Shown: piece after piece, positions 8,548-16,763 of the stretch
Layout: each line of letters begins with the position of its first letter
Numbering within the stretch: the first letter of the stretch is position 1
Assembly (NCBI GenBank): GCA_946408345.1
Contig: CAMJRR010000019.1
Location: forward strand, 1-52,425
Direction of reading: 5' to 3'
DNA: 52,425 nt
From: an uncultured Bacteroidales bacterium
Lineage (GTDB): Bacteria; Bacteroidota; Bacteroidia; Bacteroidales; F082
Made by a program: the position numbers and the translations under genes
Notes under the pieces: model-generated
What the model was told of the DNA's origin: nothing
What the model saw: only the letters and a program-made list of their open reading frames with translations
Database searches by the model: none

Positions 8548-9606
8548 CTATTCATTAGATTTCCAAATCCGCCCACTGCAACTGTCACTCTCAGCCCCAG
8601 TCACCGAAGCCAGCACATTGGTCTTTCCCTCCAGTCTCAGAAGTCCAAGGAAAGCAAAGACCAAAGCCTCTTTGTAGTCGATAATCATCTTGTCGGGGAT
8701 GACGACTTCGTGCGAACTCCGTGCTTGCAGGCGTTCCATAAGGAATTTGTTCCTGGCACCGCCACCGGTGACGAGAATCTTCCCTTTGGGCAGATGGCTC
8801 ACTCCCAATGCGATTTGCAAGGCGATGTGTTCCACAAAAGTGGCCAACAAATCTGGCACGGAAAGACCTTGCAAGAGGCTTTTTTGATTCGCTTCGAAGA
8901 ACTCTCTTCCCAACGACTTGGGTGGGTACAGCCCATAGAAAGGATGCCTGTTCAGCTGTTTCAGCAGCGTAATGTCGACCTCACCGCTACGGGCCAGCTC
9001 GCCATCACGGTCGTAGGGTAGACCTTTCATCTGGGCGAGATAATTGAGGGCTTGGTTGGCGATGCAGAGGTCGAAGGCGATGCGCTTGCCGTCTTCGTCA
9101 TAGGAGACGTTGGCAATGCCGCCGATGTTGAGGCAGATTTCATAGTCGCTGAAGAGCAGTTTATCGCCAATGGGAACGAGCGGCGCGCCTTGTCCGCCCT
9201 TGCTGACATCTTCGCTGCGGAAGTCGTTGACAACTGTGAATCCACAGGCTTTGGCCAGCTCTTGTCCGTCGCCGATTTGCAGCGTGTAATGCTCCTCGGG
9301 ACGGTGGAAGATGGTGTGGCCGTGTGAAGCGACAAAATCGGGCGAGGCATTGTGTTTCTTGGCAAAAGCCAACACTTGTTCGCCTAGATATTTGCCGTAG
9401 TCCTTGTCAAGCTGTACCAAGTCTTCGGGCTGCTTGTGGAAGGCTTCGGAGAGTTGTTCGGTCCAGTATTCGGGATAAGGTAGGGTCTCGGCCTGCAGTA
9501 TTTGGAAGTGGTATTTGTCCTCCTCTTCTTGGAAGCGCACAAGGGCGATATCCAGCCCGTCCAGCGAGCTGCCCGACATTAATCCTATGGCGGTGGTTTC
9601 TTTCAT
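8548..9606 (-). CDS. anmK: Anhydro-N-acetylmuramic acid kinase
   Basis: 352 residues from the ATG at 9606. The enzyme hydrolyses and phosphorylates 1,6-anhydro-MurNAc to MurNAc-6-phosphate in peptidoglycan recycling. Visible signatures: GLMSGSSLDGLDIALVRF at the N-terminus (phosphate loop), SHGHTIFHRP, NIGGIANVSYDEDG, and VTGGGARNKFLMERL near the C-terminus. The central FDLCIANQALNYLA departs from the DTGPGN form of proteobacterial AnmK, which I understand to be usual for the Bacteroidota branch. The longest open frame would start at 9693, but those 29 residues merely translate a word-repeat array; the conserved METTAIGLMSG-type start is at 9606. It sits next to murF, another wall gene. Confidence 0.92.
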   Translation of the reverse strand: MKETTAIGLMSGSSLDGLDIALVRFQEEEDKYHFQILQAETLPYPEYWTEQLSEAFHKQPEDLVQLDKDYGKYLGEQVLAFAKKHNASPDFVASHGHTIFHRPEEHYTLQIGDGQELAKACGFTVVNDFRSEDVSKGGQGAPLVPIGDKLLFSDYEICLNIGGIANVSYDEDGKRIAFDLCIANQALNYLAQMKGLPYDRDGELARSGEVDITLLKQLNRHPFYGLYPPKSLGREFFEANQKSLLQGLSVPDLLATFVEHIALQIALGVSHLPKGKILVTGGGARNKFLMERLQARSSHEVVIPDKMIIDYKEALVFAFLGLLRLEGKTNVLASVTGAESDSCSGRIWKSNE

Positions 9607-9625
9607 TGGCAATGTTTTTATTTGT

Positions 9626-9717
9626 AATGCTGAATGTTGAATGCTGAATGCTGAATGTCGCGAAGCGACGCTAGGTTTCACCCCATTCAGCATTCCTCAT
9701 TCCTAATTCCACATTCT
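9626..9717. repeat. Inverted heptamer array (TGCTGAA) around a small hairpin
   Basis: The left arm (9626-9657) holds four copies of the heptamer TGCTGAA; the right arm (9684-9717) carries the inverted word (CATTCAG, CATTCCT and variants). Between them is a perfect small palindrome GTCGCGAAGCGAC. The array fills the junction between anmK and murF on the minus strand and creates a false N-terminal extension of AnmK. Confidence 0.75.
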
Positions 9718-10993
9718 ATAATAGCGGTAACACTTTCCCCAATTGTATGCTATTAGAGCCTTTAACGAGTATCGTTTTTCCGCTAACTTGACTGCTTTCA
9801 AGATATTGACACAGGTTTTGGACATTATCGAAGGTCTTCCAATCAGGGTTCTCGTTATAGGCGCTGAAGTTCGACCCGACCAACAAAGCCTCTTTGAATT
9901 TCAGTTCCTTCATCAAGCCAAGGATATTGCGGTGCTCCTCCTCAGAGGCCGTACCCAACTCGCGCATGTCACCTAATATTAATAGGTGTTGGTCTCCGCA
10001 AATAGTGGCAAAGTTGATCAAGGCGGCCCGCATGGAGGTGGGATTGGCGTTGTAGGCATCCATGATGATACGGTTCTTGCCGGTTTCAATCACCTGCGAG
10101 CGGCTGTTGGTGGGCGTGTAGGCCTCCAAGGCCTCGATGATGTCATTTTCGTCCACACCAAAATACTGTCCCACACCGATGGCAGCGGCCACATTCTCGA
10201 AATTGTAACTGCCTATGAGATGGGTCTGGATGAGGTGTTTTCTCCAAACGACGCTCAAATACGGGTTGCAAGCACCTGGAGCGACAGGGCAGAATGCTCC
10301 ACAGTGTCTGCCATAGCTGATGCGTTCTTGCCCCTCTGATTGCTCCCATAGCAGTGGATTGCCTTGGTTGACGAAGACGGCCTTGCCATTGGCTTTAATA
10401 TGCCTATATAGTTCTGTCTTAGTCTTGATGACGCCTTCGAAGCTACCGAAGCCTTCCAGATGAGCCTTACCTATGTTGGTGATGAGGCCGTAGTCAGGGT
10501 CGGCAATCTTGCAGAGAAAGTCGATTTCTCCAGGATGGTTGGCACCCATTTCCACCACTGCAATCTCGGTTTCGGGCTTGATGCTCAGTAGGGTGAGTGG
10601 CACACCGATGTGGTTGTTGAGGTTGCCCATCGTGTGTATGATGTTGTATTTTTTGGCCAGCACTGCTGAGACGAGTTCCTTGGTGGTCGTCTTGCCGTTG
10701 GTGCCAGTGATGCTGAGCACCGTGGCCTTGCTCTGCTGACGGTGATAGGCAGCTAAATCTTGCAAAGTCTTCAGTGTATCATCCACAATCAGGATGCGCT
10801 CATGTTGGGGCAGGTCTTTGCGGTCAGCAACGACGAGGCTGGCCACGCCTTGCTCTGCCACTTGCAGGGCGAAGTCGTTGGCATCGAAGTTCTCGCCTTT
10901 CAGGGCAAAGAAGACAGCGTCTTGCTCAATCTTTCGGCTGTCGGTGGAGACTTTGTAAGCTTTTTGGAAATGCTGATAAATCTTCTCTATCAT
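9716..10993 (-). CDS. murF: UDP-N-acetylmuramoyl-tripeptide--D-alanyl-D-alanine ligase
   Basis: 425 residues from the ATG at 10993. MurF joins D-Ala-D-Ala to UDP-MurNAc-tripeptide in the cytosol, the last soluble step of the wall precursor. Seen: N-terminal uridine-binding part with STDSRKIEQDAVFFALKG, ATP P-loop TGTNGKTTTKELV, VVEMGANHPGEIDFL, NIGKAHLEGFGSFEGV with the Lys region, MDAYNANPTSMRAAL, and C-terminal LILGDMRELG. Length fits the family. The longer frame to 11083 is discarded because its extra 30 residues translate a repeat (ASRSPASRS). In other Bacteroidota murF can lie near gldJ and porU/porV as here, though I cannot verify how general this is. Confidence 0.95.
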   Translation of the reverse strand: MIEKIYQHFQKAYKVSTDSRKIEQDAVFFALKGENFDANDFALQVAEQGVASLVVADRKDLPQHERILIVDDTLKTLQDLAAYHRQQSKATVLSITGTNGKTTTKELVSAVLAKKYNIIHTMGNLNNHIGVPLTLLSIKPETEIAVVEMGANHPGEIDFLCKIADPDYGLITNIGKAHLEGFGSFEGVIKTKTELYRHIKANGKAVFVNQGNPLLWEQSEGQERISYGRHCGAFCPVAPGACNPYLSVVWRKHLIQTHLIGSYNFENVAAAIGVGQYFGVDENDIIEALEAYTPTNSRSQVIETGKNRIIMDAYNANPTSMRAALINFATICGDQHLLILGDMRELGTASEEEHRNILGLMKELKFKEALLVGSNFSAYNENPDWKTFDNVQNLCQYLESSQVSGKTILVKGSNSIQLGKVLPLL

Positions 10994-11008
10994 ATGGATT
11001 TCTATTTG

Positions 11009-11081
11009 ACTACGAGACGCGGGACTGCGAGACGCGGGACAATCGAAAGACTCGAAGTCTCGGGTCCCGTAGTCTCGTGTC
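11009..11081. repeat. Inverted word array (GAGACGCGGGAC) upstream of murF
   Basis: The left arm (11009-11040) has two copies of a GAGACGCGGGAC word, and the right arm (11057-11081) has the inverted word (GTCTCGGGTCCC, GTCTCGTGTC). They are separated by a short loop containing a GACTCGAAGTC palindrome. It lies between the gldJ terminator and the murF start. Confidence 0.7.
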
Positions 11082-11115
11082 AATCGTGAGGATTACTCAT
11101 TTTGTTGTTTCTTTC

Positions 11116-11150
11116 AATAAAAGAAGCCGCCTGACGGATCAAACGGCTTC
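11116..11150 (-). terminator. Probable intrinsic terminator after gldJ
   Basis: On the minus strand a 7-bp stem GAAGCCG/CGGCTTC (11144-11150 with 11123-11129) is followed by CTTTTATT. It lies 30 bp past the gldJ stop codon. The U-tract is interrupted by A, so partial read-through into murF is possible. Confidence 0.6.
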
Positions 11151-11179
11151 AATGCTATCATGAAAAAGAATCTTATTAC

Positions 11180-12670
11180 TTACTTTGCAAAGGAACTGCC
11201 CACCTTGTTCATGGCACAACGGAAGCCAATGGTCGAAGCGGACTGGTTCTGGTTGAGGTAACGGCGTGTGCCAGGGCTCAAGTAGTAAGGACCATCAGCC
11301 CAGGAGCCACCTTTGTACACTCTCGATTCGTCGCTGATGAGGGTCGTACCAGGAGTTTCGTTGGTGGCAGATTCATACATCTCTTTGGTGAAAACGCTCT
11401 GGTCGTCTTGAGGATCGCTCCAACGGTTACGGATGGCCGACATGTAGTCACCGTCATCATAGTTGGAGTTGAAGCTCGTACGATAGTTCTGGCGCTTAGC
11501 AGCTTCTTCCTGAGGAATGGGCTCTCTACGGATACGACCAAGGGAGTCTTTCTGCAGCAGGAAGCCTTCGTCATCAACGGCCTTGCGGGTAAATACGTTA
11601 CCACGGAATGGGCTATAGTCGGCTACATCTTCGAAGGTCAAAGGACGATAGACGTCTTGGCACCATTCGGCAACATTGCCAGCCATGTTGTACAAGCCGT
11701 AATCGTTGGGCCAATAGGAACCAACAGGGGCGGGCAGGGCGGCACCATCGTTCAGGTTGCCGGCAACACCCATGTAGTCACCAGGGCCTCTCTTGAAGTT
11801 GGCCATGAAGCTACCGTAATATCTCTTGTTGTCGGTGCGCAGACCATCACCGTTCCATGGATAAACCTTGCGTTCGCTGACGATTTCGTTGCTGGTGTTA
11901 CCCACCAAACCAACTGCGGCATATTCCCATTCAGCTTCCGTGGGCAGACGATAGGAAGGCAACAAGATACCATCGTCCATTCTGACGTTACGTACGCCGT
12001 CGCCACCTTTCGAAAGGTCTTTCTTTCCATTCTTTACCTTGCCCGTGTATTGTCCGGCCAGATAAGCATCGGTGTTGAAGTTTTCTTCGTCTTGTTGAGT
12101 CGGGTCCCAATCGAGGATGCCAGCCTCAACGAGCATCAACTCGTTGACACGGTCGGTACGCCATGAGCAGTAGTCGTTGGCTTGTACCCAAGTCACACCA
12201 ACCACCGGGTAGTCGTTGTAAGAGGGGTGGCGGAAGTAAATCTCCACCATGGGCTCATTGTATGACAAACGGTCACGCCAAACCAAAGTATCGGGAGCAG
12301 CGTTGCGTACTACCTGAGGGTAGTTTTGGCCGTAAACGCGGTTCAGCCAGTAGATGTACTCGCGATAGTCCACGTTGCTGACCTCAGTGCGATCCATGAG
12401 GAAGGAAGGAATGGTGACCTTGCGGGGTGAGTTGTCCCACGAATAGGTCAGGTTATCGGTCGTGGCACCCATCACAAAGGTACCGCCTTCGATGGCAATC
12501 AGGCCAGGTCCGATTTCCTGATCGTTGATTTCGGTGACTTCAAAGCCACCATTGTTGGCATCATTGTATGCCCAACCCGTGGTGCGCGAAGACTTCTTGG
12601 AGCAGGAAACGGTGAGCAGACCTGCCAAAACGATGATGGCAAATGTTTTGAATCCTTGTTTTCTATACAT
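11180..12670 (-). CDS. gldJ: GldJ-type T9SS/gliding lipoprotein with SUMF1 (FGE-sulfatase) domain
   Basis: 496 residues. Lipoprotein signal LLTVSCSKK (lipid on Cys23), then the stretch TGWAYNDANNGGF and GPGLIAIEGGTFVMG, which matches GldJ rather than GldK/PorK. The rest is an FGE-sulfatase-like domain ending with GTRRYLNQNQ and IGFRCAMN. GldJ is an outer-membrane-associated lipoprotein required for stability of the T9SS/gliding complex; it is not an active sulfatase-modifying enzyme. Divergent from the porU genes and next to murF, a neighbourhood also reported for Flavobacterium gldJ-porU-porV. In a non-gliding Bacteroidales cell the role would be in secretion. Confidence 0.87.
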   Translation of the reverse strand: MYRKQGFKTFAIIVLAGLLTVSCSKKSSRTTGWAYNDANNGGFEVTEINDQEIGPGLIAIEGGTFVMGATTDNLTYSWDNSPRKVTIPSFLMDRTEVSNVDYREYIYWLNRVYGQNYPQVVRNAAPDTLVWRDRLSYNEPMVEIYFRHPSYNDYPVVGVTWVQANDYCSWRTDRVNELMLVEAGILDWDPTQQDEENFNTDAYLAGQYTGKVKNGKKDLSKGGDGVRNVRMDDGILLPSYRLPTEAEWEYAAVGLVGNTSNEIVSERKVYPWNGDGLRTDNKRYYGSFMANFKRGPGDYMGVAGNLNDGAALPAPVGSYWPNDYGLYNMAGNVAEWCQDVYRPLTFEDVADYSPFRGNVFTRKAVDDEGFLLQKDSLGRIRREPIPQEEAAKRQNYRTSFNSNYDDGDYMSAIRNRWSDPQDDQSVFTKEMYESATNETPGTTLISDESRVYKGGSWADGPYYLSPGTRRYLNQNQSASTIGFRCAMNKVGSSFAK

Positions 12671-12751
12671 TGTCGTTTAGATTTGTTATCTTTAAACTAT
12701 AATGGAATGCATTTATTGTATGCCTCTCAGAAAATTTTCAAAAAAATCACG

Positions 12752-12759
12752 CAAATTTA
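12752..12759 (-). promoter_or_regulatory. -7 element (TAAATTTG) for gldJ
   Basis: An exact TAnnTTTG on the minus strand, followed by CG, about 80 bp before the gldJ start. The 253-bp divergent gldJ/porU region is otherwise A/T rich with T-runs; on the plus strand only inexact matches (for example TATCTTCG near 12842) serve the porU side. Confidence 0.5.
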
Positions 12760-12923
12760 TGGACTTTTTTTGAATCTGCCGTCATTTTTGTTGAATTTTA
12801 TTTTTTCGACTGCTTTTTCGCTTTCGGATAATATTTTTTGCGTATCTTCGTTGGTTTAAAATAACTATACATAAAAAAGGTATGGTTTTTGTAATGGATT
12901 GATTTTTAACTGATAAAGATTTT

Positions 12924-15900
12924 ATGCGGAATAAAATACGTTTGTTTTCGGTGTTTTTTTTGTTGGCATTAGCCTTTTTTACCCCTGTTTCTCTTTTGGG
13001 TCAAATGAAGATGAGCCATCCCATCCGTTTGCAATGGAACGGTGTGGCAACGGAACGCATCGGCACCGATACCTTATTATATATTGCTCTTGAGTCGGCT
13101 GAATATCAAGGTGCCATGCCTGTGTTTTGTGAGTCGTTTCCCATTTATGATGATGCAGTGAAAGTAGTGGTGCAGTGTTTGGATGTAAAGACCGAACCGC
13201 TTACTGAAGAGGAAATGCAAGTGGCTAGTGATTTCTCATATCAATCTGATTTTGAAGTGAATGCCATCCCGTTACGATCGCGTGACGAGGTTTTGCTCTC
13301 GATTCGGATTGTGCCTTTCCGTCAAGAAGGTGACCGCTACGAAAAGATGATTTCAGCCAATTTGTCGATTACCCTGATTCCTGATTTTAGCCATCAGAGG
13401 TCAAATCCAACTTACGCAAATCGTTCTGCCATGGCTTCGGGTGAGTGGTATAAAATAGGTCTTCCCGAAACCGGCATCTACAAACTGACTGCTTCTGACC
13501 TTTCTGCATTGGGTATTAATGTTTCCAACATCGACCCACGTCAGATTCGTATATATCACAATGGCGGGGGCGTGTTGCCTGAATTGAATGCTGTTTCACG
13601 TCCCGACGATTTGGTGGAAGTGCCTATTTATGTGTCGGGTGAATCAGACGGACGTTTCGACAACAATGACTACATCTTGTTTTATGGACGCGGTCCCGTC
13701 TGTTGGTCGCTCGAGTCTGATCGAGTTGCTTATACCCACAATCAAAACCCCTATGATGACTATGCATACGCTTTCGTTGTCTTGGGCTTGGGTCAAGGCA
13801 AGCGAATCAGCGAAGCAGCCGTACCTTCGGGCAATGCCACTGAGATTGTAAATCAATTTCTTGATTATCAGGTTTACGAAAACGACCAGTATAATCTACA
13901 CCATGTGGGACGCACTTATTATGGCGACAAGATGGACTTCACTTCGACCAAAAATATTGATTTCAGTTTCCCCAACGTGGTCACGTCAAGTACTTGTTGG
14001 GTCAAGACGGCTTTGGCAGGACGTAATTTCCAGGCGGCCAATTTTGAGGTGCATGTCGATAATGTGAAAAAAGCGACTTATCCGATCAAAGTCACAACAG
14101 CTTCGTCGGAGAAACCTTTTGGTTATAATGTTGGAGGCTGGGTCAGTGCACAACCTTCCAATGATAAGGTGCGTATTACGCTGAAACACGATGCTCTCGG
14201 TTCTTCTTCTACTTCGGAAGGTTACGTGGATTATGTTCTCGTCAACGCATGGCGCCATTTGACCTTTACTGGTGGACAGATGCTTTTCCGTAATCCCGAG
14301 GCTTCTCTCGTTGGCAAGGTTTATGAGTATCGTCTGGCGGGTGCTTCGCAACAGACTCAAGTTTGGAATGTCACCGACCCAAGAAATCCGGCTATTATGA
14401 AAGGTCAAGTCAACGGCTCCACACTCAGTTTCAAGGTGGCTGGCAACAGCGAAAATGAATTTATTGCCTACAATGGAAGTACTTATCAAATAGCAGTGGC
14501 AATGGGAAAGGTTGACAATCAAAATCTGCACGGTATACGTGATGTGGATTTTGTCATCTTGACTTATCCCGATTTCATTTCGCAAGCGGAACGGCTCAAG
14601 GAGATACATAGCCACCTTGACCCCGACCTGAATATCTTTATCACAACTCCCGAGATGATTTACAATGAATTCTCCTGTGGAGCAAAAGACATTACAGCTA
14701 TCCGTGACTTCTGCCGTATGCTCTATCTCGACAGTAATCCAGGTCGTCAAATCAAGTACCTTCTTTTGTTAGGCGATTGTTCCTATGACTATAAAAATCG
14801 AGATGGCATCGTAGATTATGTTCCTTCGTATGAGACGGTGCGTTCCCTTGCCATGGATTCGACCTTCGTTACTGATGATTATTTTGGTTTTATGGATGAG
14901 AGCGAGGGCGATATTAACAGCTCGTTGGCAGATATTGGCATAGGACGTTTCCCTGTACAGACCTTGGAACAAGCCACGCAGATGGTCGACAAGATTGAGC
15001 GTTACATCGTGAAGGACGAAACTTCCATGCAGCCTTGGCGCAATACGGTTACTTTCTTTACGGATGACCAATCGGATTTCGTTACCAATGCGGAGAGTTT
15101 AGCAGAGAATTTGAAAAATGTGGGAGGTGAAGGCATTGTGGTTGACAAGATTTATTTGGATGCCTATCCACAAGTCAGCGCACCAGGCGGTGAGATTGCT
15201 CCTGATGTGAATGCAGCCATCAACAGCCGGATGGAAAAAGGCACACTGGTGCTCAACTATATTGGTCACGGTGGTGAAGTGCAGCTGGCTGAAGAGAAAA
15301 TCCTGCAAAGGAAAGACGTCGACTCATGGCGCAACGCCCCGATGTATCCGTTGATGATTACGGGAACATGCGAGTTTAGCCGTTACGACGACCATAATCG
15401 CACTTCCTTGGGCGAATATGCTTTTTTGAATCAATATGGCGGTATGATTGCGATGTTTACTACTTCTAGAGTAACATATGGCAACCATAATCAGGCGTTT
15501 GCTGAAGGTGTTTATAGGAATTTGTTCCGCGTTTATGGTGAAGAACTTTACCGTCTTGGAGATGTGTATCGCATGGCAAAAACCACAGGCTACAATGCTG
15601 AAAAACGCTATGTCTTTTTCGGTGACCCAGCTTTGCGTTTGGTTTATCCGAAATGGAAGGTGGAGACATTGAGCATCAACGGGCAATATCCTGGTCATGA
15701 TTTGGACTCCATCCAAATCAATGATACAACATGGCAGACCTATCCGATTTATCTCGATACCATTAGTGCTTTGCAACCCGTTGAGATTGAAGGCGTAGTA
15801 AAAGACTTGGATGGTCTTGTTGCCTCTAGCTTCAATGGTGTGGTGAGTGTGATCGTGTATGACAAGGAAGCCGAACTTACTGCCAACGGAAAAAACTTTA

Positions 15901-16763
15901 AGTTGCGTAATAGCATGGTTTTCAATGGTAAGACCAAGGCGGTGAATGGTAGGTTCAAGATTGATTTCATCGTGCCACGCGATATTTCCTATCGTTTCGG
16001 TCAAGGCTTGATCAATTATTATGCAACGGATTATGAGGTTGAAGCCAATGGCAACTGTGATACTTTCATTATCGGTGGCTTCTATGATGAGGCCTCTGAC
16101 GACGATGAAGCTCCAGAAGTCAGGCTCTTTATTGATGACACGCTTTTCGTGGATGGTGGCTTGACGGGTCAAAATCCGTTACTGTTGGCCTTTGTTGAGG
16201 ACAAGAGCGGCATCAATACGACAGGGGCAGGCATTGGCCACGACATCTCGGCTACGCTGACTGGACCTTCGAAAAAGGTTTATTGCTTGAATGACTATTT
16301 CGTTGCCGAACTTGACCAACCAGGAAAAGGCTCCATCTCATACAAGATGCAAGATTTAGCCGATGGCGACTACACTTTGACCCTCAAGGTTTGGGACATC
16401 TACAACAATTCTGGTACGGCGTCCATCAATTTCACTGTGGTCAATAATGGGGGCATGGTTATCGAGAATGTTTTCAATGCGCCTAATCCAGTGACGGACG
16501 AGACGCATTTCGTGTTCGACCACAATCAAGTGGGAAACAATATGAAAGTGGATATATACATCTATGATATTATGGGTCGTTGGGTGACTACGCTTTCCGA
16601 ACAGGTTGCAGGCACTTCAACGCGCATTGCACCCATTCGTTGGGACGGCCGTGGCGCACGTGGCGACAGTTTGCGCAACGGCATCTACATTTATCGCATT
16701 GTGGCCACCAACGATAAGGGTGAAACAGCCACTTTGGTTTCAAAATTAGTGTTAAGTAAATGA
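12924..16763 (+). CDS. porU: PorU-type C25 (gingipain-like) protease / T9SS sortase, copy 1
   Basis: 1279 residues. Signal peptide (1-27, ending SLLGQ). A long beta-rich N-terminal region is followed by the C25 caspase-like domain with His782 in YIGHGGEVQ and Cys816 in TGTCEFSRYDD (34 residues apart, the spacing expected for PorU). After it come Ig-like beta domains and a C-terminal domain starting NAPNPVTDETHF and ending RNGIYIYRIVATNDKGE, of the PorU kind. PorU sits at the cell surface with PorV, removes the sorting domain of T9SS cargo and attaches A-LPS. Its stop overlaps the next porU-like start by 4 bp (ATGA), so the two are translationally coupled. Either copy could be the canonical sortase. 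Confidence 0.88.
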   Translation: MRNKIRLFSVFFLLALAFFTPVSLLGQMKMSHPIRLQWNGVATERIGTDTLLYIALESAEYQGAMPVFCESFPIYDDAVKVVVQCLDVKTEPLTEEEMQVASDFSYQSDFEVNAIPLRSRDEVLLSIRIVPFRQEGDRYEKMISANLSITLIPDFSHQRSNPTYANRSAMASGEWYKIGLPETGIYKLTASDLSALGINVSNIDPRQIRIYHNGGGVLPELNAVSRPDDLVEVPIYVSGESDGRFDNNDYILFYGRGPVCWSLESDRVAYTHNQNPYDDYAYAFVVLGLGQGKRISEAAVPSGNATEIVNQFLDYQVYENDQYNLHHVGRTYYGDKMDFTSTKNIDFSFPNVVTSSTCWVKTALAGRNFQAANFEVHVDNVKKATYPIKVTTASSEKPFGYNVGGWVSAQPSNDKVRITLKHDALGSSSTSEGYVDYVLVNAWRHLTFTGGQMLFRNPEASLVGKVYEYRLAGASQQTQVWNVTDPRNPAIMKGQVNGSTLSFKVAGNSENEFIAYNGSTYQIAVAMGKVDNQNLHGIRDVDFVILTYPDFISQAERLKEIHSHLDPDLNIFITTPEMIYNEFSCGAKDITAIRDFCRMLYLDSNPGRQIKYLLLLGDCSYDYKNRDGIVDYVPSYETVRSLAMDSTFVTDDYFGFMDESEGDINSSLADIGIGRFPVQTLEQATQMVDKIERYIVKDETSMQPWRNTVTFFTDDQSDFVTNAESLAENLKNVGGEGIVVDKIYLDAYPQVSAPGGEIAPDVNAAINSRMEKGTLVLNYIGHGGEVQLAEEKILQRKDVDSWRNAPMYPLMITGTCEFSRYDDHNRTSLGEYAFLNQYGGMIAMFTTSRVTYGNHNQAFAEGVYRNLFRVYGEELYRLGDVYRMAKTTGYNAEKRYVFFGDPALRLVYPKWKVETLSINGQYPGHDLDSIQINDTTWQTYPIYLDTISALQPVEIEGVVKDLDGLVASSFNGVVSVIVYDKEAELTANGKNFKLRNSMVFNGKTKAVNGRFKIDFIVPRDISYRFGQGLINYYATDYEVEANGNCDTFIIGGFYDEASDDDEAPEVRLFIDDTLFVDGGLTGQNPLLLAFVEDKSGINTTGAGIGHDISATLTGPSKKVYCLNDYFVAELDQPGKGSISYKMQDLADGDYTLTLKVWDIYNNSGTASINFTVVNNGGMVIENVFNAPNPVTDETHFVFDHNQVGNNMKVDIYIYDIMGRWVTTLSEQVAGTSTRIAPIRWDGRGARGDSLRNGIYIYRIVATNDKGETATLVSKLVLSK

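Noticed and set aside
9607..9693. Longer N-terminus for AnmK
   Set aside because: The extra 29 residues are a translation of the TGCTGAA word array; family homology starts at 9606.
10994..11083. Longer N-terminus for MurF
   Set aside because: The extra 30 residues translate the GAGACGCGGGAC array; the family start is the Met at 10993.
15324..16172. 282-codon minus-strand frame inside porU copy 1 (and similar ones at 13986-14750 and 18452-19342)
   Set aside because: They lie fully within well-supported plus-strand genes, show no family motif and have no promoter word in front.
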